From Ulva prolifera (taxonomy: Eukaryota > Chlorophyta > Ulvophyceae > Ulvales > Ulvaceae): DNA of 64,000 nt. Position 1 is the first letter of the stretch. Every line of letters starts with the position of its first letter. The DNA is taken from NCBI GenBank assembly GCA_023078555.1, contig CM041197.1, forward strand, positions 10,536,552-10,600,551, written 5' to 3'. The position numbers and the translations under genes are program-made. The notes under the pieces were generated by a model that was given only the letters and a program-made list of their open reading frames with translations, ran no database searches and was not told the DNA's origin. Below, piece by piece: positions 1-9,219 of this stretch.

Positions 1-174
1 GCGGCGGCGGTGCTGCCTGACTCCTGGGCGACTGTGTCCTTGCAACACACCCGTCCAACATCAGACACACTCATCGTCCCTGGTGCGAATCAGCGCGGGC
101 CGGCGGGGCTGCGCGGCGGTGCCAGGCTTGCCGGGTGTGCTGTGGCTCTTGGGGTGGGGTTTGGGGCTGCCCAT

Positions 175-192
175 CCCCCCCCCCCCCCCCCC
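175..192. repeat. Poly-C tract (18 nt)
   Basis: An uninterrupted run of 18 C lies in a G/T-rich stretch. Overlapping glycine- or proline-rich open frames here come from the homopolymer. The exact length is likely to be sequencing-sensitive. Confidence 0.9.
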
Positions 193-437
193 GCGATCGG
201 GCAGCCAGGAAAGGCGGCCTTGGGCAGCAGTGTGTTGGGCGCGGCCCTGTCGCACGGCGACAGGCGTTGATGTGTTGGATGCTGTGTGGTTATGTGTGGG
301 CCGTTAACGTTGAGCTTGTGTGCGTGTGTGGGTGTGTGGGAATGTGGTTGGCGGTCTGCAGATCTGTGTCGTTTGCTGAGGGCGTGATGGGCTTTCTGTG
401 CGAGATGGGAGTGGCGTGCGTGGGTGTCTGGGTGTAT

Positions 438-502
438 GCTTGATCTGCTTGCTTCTTTCGCGGTGCTGCCCGCCTTGCCGGCTTTATCCTTGTAAAACAC
501 CC
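438..502 (+). repeat. Dispersed ~65-bp motif, copy 1
   Basis: This segment, with core CGGTGCTGCCCGCCTTG followed by TCCTTGTAAAACAC, recurs inverted at 60412-60482, at the very start of the long LINE frame. Shorter or more diverged copies sit at 9-52, about 565-602, about 46313-46350, about 53650-53690 and 53859-53911. It behaves as a short interspersed repeat, possibly a LINE end or a tail-less SINE; its identity is not recognised. Confidence 0.65.
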
Positions 503-960
503 ATGTATGTGTGCTTGATCACACCGTCGGTCATCCTGTTCATGTCGTGCGCGCAAAGTCTGCGGTTGAACTGCCTCTTTGGCTTTGTCCTTGTGAAACA
601 TGCACACACCTCACACATTGTTGCTCCCTGTTACTAGTGTAGTACCTGGCTAGCTGCCCTGGGCGTCAGGCCGCCCATCTTCGCACATGCGGCGAAATCT
701 GTCCTTGGCATCCACAATCCGGCTGCTCTAGTCTGTCCAGCAAGCGAAATTGGTGTTAGGTGCATGGCCTGTACTCGCTCTTTCAAGGCCGGAGCAGTAC
801 AGATTTTTTCGGTGCGGGGAGAGCGGCACGAGGTGCATCTGCGTCAATACCGGTGTTTGTGAGGGGGGGGTCTGGGAGATGAGGACCCTTGCAGTCGGGT
901 TTCCGGGCTGGGGAGCTTCCCGTGCGTCTGTTGTCTTCAGACCCCCTGTCATCGCCACGT
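503..960. other. Stretch with no recognised gene
   Basis: No reading frame here shows domain-like composition or a convincing splice structure. A weak copy of the dispersed motif (TTTGTCCTTGTGAAACATG) lies at about 565-602. Nothing else was recognised. Confidence 0.5.
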
Positions 961-1255
961 GGTTCAGTGGCATGTCCTCTGCACTGCATGTGCGGGCAAA
1001 GGGCATGGCAGCACAGACTCCATCAGTGCAGCTGCGGCCGATGTCTTTAGATGCAGTGGCATGTCCACTGCACTGCTTGTGCGGGCAGAGGGCATGGCAG
1101 AACAAAAACCATGCATCACCACACTGCTGTTGCAGCCAATGTCTGCAGATTCAGTGGCATATCCTCTGCAATGTCAGTGGAGGCAGGGAGCACGGCAGCC
1201 CAGAAACAGCAGCATACACAGTTCTGTAAGGGTTTCTGTAGAAGTGTGCAGTGCC
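961..1255. repeat. Diverged ~90-100-bp tandem repeat, about 3 units
   Basis: The string CAGTGGCATGTCC..CTGCACTG begins units near 965, 1050 and 1153, with a weak fourth near 1245. Each is followed by a GGGCA..GGGCATGGCAG segment. Units differ by substitutions and small indels, so the array is older than the 138-bp minisatellite that follows it directly. Confidence 0.65.
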
Positions 1256-1275
1256 ATGCCATGTGCACTGTTCGA

Positions 1276-2484
1276 CATCGTAGGCAACCGTATTAGCATG
1301 CTGTGATGAAGATTGTTTCAAAGCTATCTGGAAGCAGCAGGAAATCCATTCGTTGCCGCTCCACAGATGCTGGCAAGGCTGGAGATGTCAGTGCTGAGGA
1401 TCTGGGCCTCAGACATCGTAGGCAAAGGTATTGGCATGCTGTGATGAAGATTGTTTCAAAGCTATCTGGAAGCAGCAGGAAATCCATTCGTTGCCGCTCC
1501 ACAGATGCAGGCAAGGCTGGAGATGTCAGTGCTGATGACCTGGATCTCAAACATCGTAGGCAAAGCTATTAGCATGCTGTGATGAAGATTGTTTCAAAGC
1601 TATCTGGAAGCAGCAGGAAATCCATTCGTTGCCGCTCCACAGATGCTGGCAAGGCTGGAGATGTCAGTGCTGAGGATCTGGGCCTCAGACATCATAGGCA
1701 AAGGTATTGGCATGCTGTGATGAAGATTGTTTCAAAGCTATCTGGAAGCAGCAGGAAATCCATTCGTTGCCGCTCCACAGATGCAGGCAAGGCTGGAGAT
1801 GTCAGTGCTGATGACCTGGATCTCAAACATCGTAGGCAAAGCTATTAGCATGCTGTGATGAAGATTGTTTCAAAGCTATCTGGAAGCAGCAGGAAATCCA
1901 TTCGTTGCCGCTCCACAGATGCTGGCAAGGCTGGAGATGTCAGTGCTGAGGATCTGGGCCTCAGACATCATAGGCAAAGGTATTGGCATGCTGTGATGAA
2001 GATTGTTTCAAAGCTATCTGGAAGCAGCAGGAAATCCATTCGTTGCCGCTCCACAGATGCAGGCAAGGCTGGAGATGTCAGTGCTGATGACCTGGATCTC
2101 AAACATCGTAGGCAAAGCTATTACCATGCTGTGATGAAGATTGTTTCAAAGCTATCTGGAAGCAGCAGGAAATCCATTCGTTGCCGCTCCACAGATGCAG
2201 GCAAGGCTGGAGATGTCAGTGCTGAGGATCTGGGCCTCAGACATCATAGGCAAAGGTATTGGCATGCTGTGATGAAGATTGTTTCAAAGCTATCTGGAAG
2301 CAGCAGGAAATCCATTCGTTGCCGCTCCACAGATGCAGGCAAGGCTGGAGATGTCAGTGCTGATGACCTGGATCTCAAACATCGTAGGCAAAGCTATTAC
2401 CATGCTGTGATGAAGATTGTTTCAAAGCTATCTGGAAGCAGCAGGAAATCCATTCGTTGCCACTCCACAGATGCAGGCAAGGCA
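1276..2484. repeat. 138-bp minisatellite, about 8.7 units, with 276-bp higher-order period
   Basis: The motif GATGAAGATTGTTTCAAAGC recurs every 138 bp, with unit starts at 1306, 1444, 1582, 1720, 1858, 1996, 2134, 2272 and 2410 (the last one partial). Units are nearly identical but alternate between two types, one reading AEDLGLRH and the other ADDLDLKH in the plus frame, so the true period is 276 bp. Because 138 is divisible by 3 the array stays open in one frame (46 residues per unit) apart from TAG codons in some type-2 units; the later ones carry TAC instead. Whether it is translated is unknown. The uninterrupted frame is as well explained by array homogenisation as by a repeat protein. 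Confidence 0.93.
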
Positions 2485-4135
2485 ACCCCGTCTCGGACGA
2501 CACGCAAGAACGACGCGAAACTTGCTTCATGTGGTTTGGAAACAATAGTGTTTAATACAGCCGAAACTGAGGCGGGCGTGAGCTCGTTGGAACCCTGCAT
2601 GATCAAATTTGCACACCACAAACATATCCCGCAGTGGAGCCCACAAGTAAACGGGAGGCGATCGATCGTCGATTGCACCACATCTATAGCCTTCGATAGA
2701 GGGCTGCAGGCGTTCCACACAAGAAACGCCGTATGTAATACAAGGTGGCAGAGACAAACGAGGCCCATTGATCAACGGACGACCCCTAGAAGCCACCGCC
2801 CAAAAAACGGGGGTGCGAGACGTCAACGCAGACAGTCCAGCTGAATGCAAGATAAAGCGCAACGTCGATGGACGTTCATCATACATTCCTTTTGTTGGCA
2901 GGAAGTTGCCACGGCTATTAGAATCGAACCGACGGAGCTAGCGTCAAAACAGGCTCGCCGTCACTGTCTCAAGCCAGTCGCCGCCTGGACCAACAGAGGG
3001 GCAAACTTTACCAAAAGTTAAAGTACGATACTACATGTGAGTGAAACAAGTGGGGATGAAGTGTTGCCGATGCAGGAGGGGCGTAAGCCGACGCGCCATG
3101 CTGATGTTAACCGAGCCGTCTCGTACACAGTCTGAGCATCGTCCCTGCACCTACGCGCCCCCTGCTTGTAAGTAGAACGATAATTTGAATAATATGATCC
3201 CTGACGCGGATAGCAGGCCAAGAGGCAGTATAGAAAGGTGATCGACGATTGAGCCTGACTGAAATGCAGTGCAGCAGTTGCTGTGATTGCAGCAAGCAAT
3301 TACAGGCCAACGATTGAGATATGTAGGTTCAGATACATGATGATGCTCCGTCCGTGTAGGTGGCCTTGAAAAAGGACGTTCCCAGTTACGGGACAAGGGG
3401 ACAAGCGGACACGCCACGACGTCTACGGACTGCCTCGATGGAAGGTGCTCATCATTCCTGATACGTGGTTTGCACTGTACGATAGTATAGCGATCAAGAT
3501 TGCATTCGCGATGCAGGGCTTCCATATGAATTCCCTTGAAGTGAACATCCTCGTTGCCCAGTACGGACAGACTAGCCGGTGCGCGGGCGATCCAGAGCCC
3601 TTATTGCATTGGAAGACGTAGCGTAGTTGAGTATGTATAGTGCCGTGAGCTGTGTGATATTTGCATGCAGCGTCCAATCACACGAATGCTGCAATGCAGG
3701 CTGCCCTTCTCGCCTGCAAGCTTCTAGACCGGATGGTACGCTCGGACAATGACAGCTGCGATAAGCAAAGGGATGCTTCGGTGCGTGCCACGGTCCAACG
3801 CCGAGTTGCCTCGCATAACAAGCGTGCTGCGCCACATCTGCCACCACGCTGCTGTGACGCTGAAGCACAAGAGTACTCTGTTTTTATGACTCACGCTAAG
3901 GCCCGGGCCACATCAAGAGCCAACGATCTTTGAATGCAGGGGCCGAATCCTCAAACGCCTAGAAGATATGTACCTCTGTGTCCACGCATCCGCAATTAGC
4001 TGCGACATGGGGGCGGCACGTGGTGGCGTCGTGAAGCAAATAGCAGTGCGGTAATCTATTGATTGATTCGCTCCATGATTACACTGGTCGTTGGCGACAT
4101 TGTCAGGCGTCCCCTCGGGGCCCGTAGGAATTCGA
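2485..4135. other. Non-coding or unrecognised stretch
   Basis: Only short frames with no domain-like features were seen on either strand. The frame running out of the minisatellite continues to 2844, but its sequence changes character at 2485 and is probably read-through. No repeat shared with the rest of the window was noticed. Confidence 0.45.
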
Positions 4136-4200
4136 TCGAGATGTCGGGGGTGCATTTTGGGAGCGTCAGACGCTGTCAAAATGCACCCCCGACATCTCGA
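4136..4200. repeat. Perfect 24-bp inverted repeat (hairpin), 17-nt loop
   Basis: The left arm 4136-4159 (begins TCGAGATGTCGGGGGTGCAT) is the exact reverse complement of the right arm 4177-4200. The 17-nt loop has its own AGCG/CGCT mini-stem. It could be a small-RNA precursor, a fold-back element or a recent inverted duplication; the sequence alone cannot decide. Confidence 0.9.
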
Positions 4201-4329
4201 GACGGCTGAAGCACATGCACCGCCCACATGCAGCGGCAGTAACCATGGACGCGCGTCATGACGTTCAGGCGTCATCATTATGACACGTTGCCTGCGTAAT
4301 GTTTGCAAGGTACCATGGGTCGATACAAG

Positions 4330-4380
4330 GATGCCTTCTGCAAGAAGCTTTGCAAGGTAGCGCTTCTTGCAGAAGGCATC
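4330..4380. repeat. Perfect 19-bp inverted repeat (hairpin), 13-nt loop
   Basis: Arm 4330-4348 (GATGCCTTCTGCAAGAAGC) is exactly complementary to 4362-4380. It lies 130 bp after another perfect hairpin of unrelated sequence. Arm length and loop size are in the range of microRNA-like hairpins, although perfect pairing is also typical of very young inverted duplications. Confidence 0.9.
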
Positions 4381-4643
4381 TTCTACAGCTGTCGTTGGAG
4401 CAAGCACGAATATGATGGACGCCTTGGACATAAACTGCCAGTGCACGACACTTGACGTGTTGGACCCATGCGCGATGATCGTCACCGTGGCGTGCATGAA
4501 TGGACTTGGAATTATTTGGAATTGGCAACGGCTTGCTACAGTGGATCCCATAAGTGCACTTCAGTGATTGCCGAGGCATCTCCCGTGAACAGGCGTGCAA
4601 TCCACGCAGACGAGGAAAAGAAAGCCGCGAGGAGTCAGTTCAG

Positions 4644-4796
4644 TCCGCCCTTACGCAATGACACAATCCGCACTTACACATGACCGCACACAATCCGCCC
4701 TTACACATCAGCGGATCGAACCCCCCCCCATAAGGGCGGAGCATAACGGCGGCATAAGTGCGGAACGACATTAAGTTAAGGGCGGAATAAGGGCGC
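4644..4796. repeat. Inverted array of the decamer TAAGGGCGGA
   Basis: Copies in reverse orientation (TCCGCCCTTA or one-base variants) lie at 4644, 4667 and 4694. Forward copies (TAAGGGCGGA, TAACGGCGG, TAAGTGCGGA) lie at 4731, 4744, 4755, 4777 and 4788. Orientation flips at the C-run near 4720. Clustered short motifs in both orientations resemble the subterminal repeats of CACTA-type transposons, and the motif recalls the AAGGAC motif of the CACTA elements at 29.8-35.7 kb. No terminal inverted repeat was found for it. Confidence 0.7.
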
Positions 4797-4829
4797 CATG
4801 GGTTACAGACGAAGTTAAGTTGGGCGAAA

Positions 4830-5052
4830 TGTTAAGTATGTGTGCGGAGTACTTAGCACATGACGCCTGAGATCTGGGATCACACCTGCATGGTCAGTAT
4901 CTGAGTCAGATACTTGAACCATGACCTTGTTCGACCTATACATAGAGCTGGGATGTGTCTTCTCATTCGCGGGCTGGTGACTGCCACGTGTCACCCCGTG
5001 CGTGCATTCGCATGTGCACCTGCCTTGTGCGCTACGAGGCACTTTCACAACA
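4830..5052 (+). mobile_element. Copia-type LTR (family 1, copy 1), 223 bp
   Basis: The segment starts TGTTAAG and ends TTCACAACA. A 223-bp reverse-orientation copy at 16462-16684 differs at about three positions, and a diverged, interrupted copy lies at 15806-16296. The shared stretch AAGTTAAGTTGGGCGAAA upstream of both good copies looks like an internal 3' end with a polypurine tract, so these are probably 3' LTRs of truncated elements rather than clean solo LTRs. No target duplication is visible. It contains the palindrome GTATCTGAGTCAGATAC. Confidence 0.72.
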
Positions 5053-5064
5053 CTATATCCAGAG

Positions 5065-7834
5065 GCGCTGAAGGTCAGATTCGTTATCGGTGGCCAAATG
5101 GTCAACGTCGAAGACGTCGTCAAAGAGTCCCTCATGATGGCAGTATCGCACGAAGTTGTCAACAACGGGTACCTTAACACGGCGACAATGTATACGAAGC
5201 GACCCGACTTCAATCGATTCCACCTGGCCAAACAGAGAGAGTCAGGCACCGTATGTCTGCGACTATGCGGAGAGAATGCACCGGCAGACAGTAACTGCGC
5301 CAAACGCCGTCGGGGAAGAGGAAGAATCGGCCAGTTCATTCAAGTGCGTCACGAACCGCATCAAACGCAGGCCGGGCGCTAGTGTCCACGCTCGGGAATG
5401 ACATCAAAGCTAGCATCGACAGTTACAGTCGCCGGAGTCGCCGATCTGTCGGTTGGCAGTGTCCATATTAACACAGGTGGGTACTTGTGCAGGTTGGAGC
5501 AGCGCTCAAGCACTTGCGAGGTAACAGCGCAGGCAAGTGGACACCCCAGCTCCTGAAGAGAGCGATGAGGCTTGCCGCCCGACATGAGACGCCAGCGGCT
5601 GTCGTCGTGGGGCCTTACCTGCCTTTCTCTGGCGCAAGCACGACCGCAGCCAACAAAATACTAGCTGCCATCAGGCTGCCGAAAGGCAACGCCAAACCAG
5701 AGGTTGGGATCACTGCATTTGAGATGATAGTGGGAACGCTATGCCGGGCTGGCAGTAGGAACATCCGCTGAGTACAACAGCGCTAGCTGTGCAGGATTGG
5801 CAGATTGAGGCCGCGACACAGGTGAAGTTCCTTGATGACATCGCTGGGCAGCAAACAAATTATTACAGAGACTTTGTGCTGGCTGAAGCTCAGCGACTCG
5901 CGATCCCCGGCAAGACAGGCCCTGGACATCAGGCACAAGTCAAAGAATTCCTCACCAAACCTTGGCAGGATGGCATCAGCGAACACAGAGAGGTCGGCCC
6001 CCTCCCGAACCATACCTTGGTAAATGCAACGGTGCTGGCTTACAAATCTAAATGAGTGTATATACCACTGTATATGATGAACGATGCAGTACATGGAGCC
6101 GCATCTAGTGGCTGATTTCGTGGCATTCTCCGCGACTGGGGAGTGGCCGGAGAAGGTCAAGGATATTTTTGCCATCTACGAGAGATACACCAACCCTGAC
6201 CATTTGTCGAAAACAGGCTCCATCACTGCTCGAATGATGACAACATTGAAGCGCGAATTGAAGGCAACTCTGACTACCCCAGCGAATAGACTGGTGCGTG
6301 CAATAGTCGCAAGTCTCGTGCCTGCCCTGGGCACGCCAGGCTCCTAGCAACGTCACCACTGAAATTGTGTGTAGGTTCACATGTCTTACATTGAGGCGTG
6401 GCTGGACAGATTAGCCGACTTGTACACGTCTGCTCTTGCCAATTTTAAAGAAGACGGTCAAGAAGCTTATATCTCAGCTGCTATTTCCGCCCCAAAGACA
6501 CGGGAGTCCCCGATCACCATTCGACTGGCCACAGACCTACATGATATGTTCGCAGGCAAGGAGCTGGTGGTCCTGGCTTGGCCTGTGCTTGGCCTCGAAG
6601 ATAAGAAGAGTGTGTGGCTGGAGGTGGGGCCTGATGATTATCCATCAGACAACGCTTTCCTGCAACACATCAAGGAAACTTGCATCACCGATTTTTACGC
6701 GACGGTACTGGAGGACATGATGACGCGATTCGTGGTGTGTGTTTGCCAGCCTCCCTCCCACTGCAATCCGGGGACAGCGCACATCACAAGCTGTGCACCC
6801 TACTGCGGACATTGACTTTCCGGAGAAACACGCATTCCGAAGCAGTGGTACTGCAACATCTGTGGTAGGTAACAAGCGAATTCGCACCAGTGGCACAGAG
6901 AGCTTAGCCAGCGGCGATTTGGTCAGCAGGCACGATGCACACATGCCGTTAGCACCCGAGCCAGCCACACGTCCGCCCGGGAACATCACTCACAGCGCAT
7001 GTGATGCTGCCAATCGTACGGATGTCACTGCTGGGGGATCCGGCGTGACAGCCTTTGGCAACGCCGACTTGATTCACTATGAAGCTGATGGCTTGGGTGA
7101 AGACGCCACACAGACAGCTCCACAGCAGCTCCTCCTACAGCCAGTCCAGCACGCCGCTATGGTAACACGGCAGCAACGTGTAGCCGATGCTCCAGCTGAT
7201 GCGACACAGCCTTTGCTCGCAGCGACCGAACTCCGCGTGGCCGAAGATCCACAAAATGAAGCTGAGGTATGTCCCGAATGTGGGTGCTACACCCACAACA
7301 CACATTCAACGCCGGTCTGAAGCCAACCCATATTACGTCTACACTTGCACATGCAGAACATCGACCCGACCGTAGTCTCGATTGTACCGACGATTTCAAG
7401 ACCTAGAGCTCCACTTTGCAAATTACAGACGCCGCTGACAAACCACAAGAAGGGCAAGGGTAAAGCCGCCAGGGCACGACTGGACCAGAAATTGAAAGAC
7501 AGAATGGAAACAAAGGTGAGCAACACTCGGTCATGCAACTGAGGGCGTTTTAATCGGCAACTTGCTTGCACATGCCAACTTGTGGCCTGCTGTCCGGGTG
7601 GACAGTCCAGCTGAGGAGAGCCTGTTGCAGAAAAAGGCCTTGGCTGCCCCGGCGAAGAAGAAGTCCCAGCAAGTCCTCGACGATCTTAGCGACGAAGAGA
7701 ATTTTCAGGCTACAGCCCGAAGTCTGCGAAACAAGACAGCTGATGAGGCTCCCATCTCGGGACACGACGCTGCCCAAGGGAGGTCGAGCAAAGGGCGAGC
7801 CCGAAAGCCAAACCAGAAGTATGTTGCAGGTTGA
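5065..7834 (+). CDS. Multi-exon gene of unknown function
   Basis: I do not recognise this protein. A consistent spliced model can be read: exons 5065-5343, 5493-5729, 5795-6019, 6090-6293, 6375-6734, 6826-7266, 7357-7515 and 7631-7834 (stop). All modelled introns are GT-AG and phase 0, and exon lengths are multiples of three. About 700 residues result. The first exon ends in a basic KRRRGRGR run. The last exon is Lys-rich, then acidic (DDLSDEEN), then basic, a pattern common in nuclear proteins. The true 5' end is unknown: the first acceptor lies 12 bp after an LTR. The gene resembles in architecture the minus-strand gene at 36387-28307 (phase-0 introns, acidic then basic C-terminus), and the two may be distant relatives. 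A role as the second protein of a CACTA-like element is possible but unproven. Confidence 0.6.
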
Positions 7835-8751
7835 GGTAAGAATGAAGCTTCATCCTAGAACAGGCTGATAATGCTAAGGGTGTAGGTCGCCATGGCGGTG
7901 ACATAACCACATGTGCCAGGCTGCGGGGCACGATCCCACTACATGTAGGCATGACTATTAATAACACGATGGGTTGTAATCATAAGTTTCAAAGCAACAT
8001 GATCCAGGCACTGTGCTGCCGATGCCTGCACGTGATCGTGTCCGCGACGAAGGTACCCCGGAACTCGAAATTCCCTTGACAGTACAGGAACGGTGCTTAT
8101 GGTGACCCCAAACATCATGCTCCGGGACCGGCAAAGTAGGCGTTGCGAGCGAATGCACGCACTGTGACGGATTGAAAGAGCAGTGTTAGCATGATTGATT
8201 GTTTTGCATCGGTCCGGTACGTCGCGGGGCACGGGGCACGTCGACACGATAGTGACGAAAGACAGCCGGAGCTCGCAAGACGCAGCCACTTTTGCTGGAC
8301 TACATATGGATCACATAGACAAAGGCGGCGACGTTACCACAACCGCTCCTGAATTAAAATTGACGATCACCGGCGACACCAGGCAGCCATCAGACCAGCA
8401 CAGCTCCAAGATCGACTGGAATGGGAGCACCATACCGTCTGAACGCTCACACTACGTACGTGAACTCGCTAAACGGTTACCAGATCAAACACGCCCCGAC
8501 TCATTTATACACCTTTCTAGAAGCACTGACGGCGAATGTGTCTGAGTTTGCCATGACGGTTTGACGAGGCGGTTGATGCATCCCATATGGGAGCACAGTG
8601 CGTCTCAGCTTCAAGTCGGCGACCGACGCGGAACGCGACTCCTATACGCAAGAGAGACGCCGGAAACACTTACAAAACACAATACCTACGGTATAATGCC
8701 GCCAAACCGGACATTGACATTGGTATCAGGTGCCCGGACTTGCACAAACAG
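7835..8751. other. Stretch with no recognised gene
   Basis: A 116-codon plus frame (8195-8545) is rich in Ser, Thr and Asp but shows no domain, and its splice context is unclear. Nothing else was recognised on either strand. Confidence 0.4.
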
Positions 8752-8772
8752 CACACACACACACACACACAC
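8752..8772. repeat. (CA)n microsatellite
   Basis: About ten CA dinucleotides run without interruption. Confidence 0.9.
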
Positions 8773-9008
8773 CAGATGCTTAACGCACGCAGGCTTCGAG
8801 CGCCTACGCACAGGTGCAAGAGCTTCCAACATTAAGTAATAAATGCTCCAGCGTGATTGTTTGCGGCAGGGGAGTTTAGGGACGCGCCAACATGACGCGA
8901 ATAGCCTGCACGCACGCACAAACATGCGCGTACCACCGTTATTGTGCGGCTCACCTTGCACACGAACGCACGGCAATCCACTTCAGCATTCCCAACGGAG
9001 GATTCCAT

Positions 9009-9108
9009 NNNNNNNNNNNNNNNNNNNNNNNNNNNNNNNNNNNNNNNNNNNNNNNNNNNNNNNNNNNNNNNNNNNNNNNNNNNNNNNNNNNNNNNNNNNN
9101 NNNNNNNN
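9009..9108. other. Assembly gap (100 N)
   Basis: Exactly 100 undetermined bases, the usual placeholder for a gap of unknown size. It falls just downstream of the last readable exon of the recombinase gene, whose C-terminus may lie inside or beyond the gap. Confidence 0.98.
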
Positions 9109-9219
9109 CTTGCAGGTTACCCGTCACGCCGGCGTGCTGCTGCAGAGGCAAACGCGCGCAATCAGACGCCATACGCGGGCGGGCGGTGGGACCGGAGCAC
9201 AGATGGGCTGGCGACGTAC

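Noticed and set aside
1276-2484. Regular repeats as a CRISPR array
   Set aside because: Units are contiguous without unique spacers and 138 bp long, in a eukaryotic genome.
1855-2844. A 329-codon plus frame
   Set aside because: It is the minisatellite frame running on into unrelated sequence; no domain and no gene context. Described as a repeat instead.
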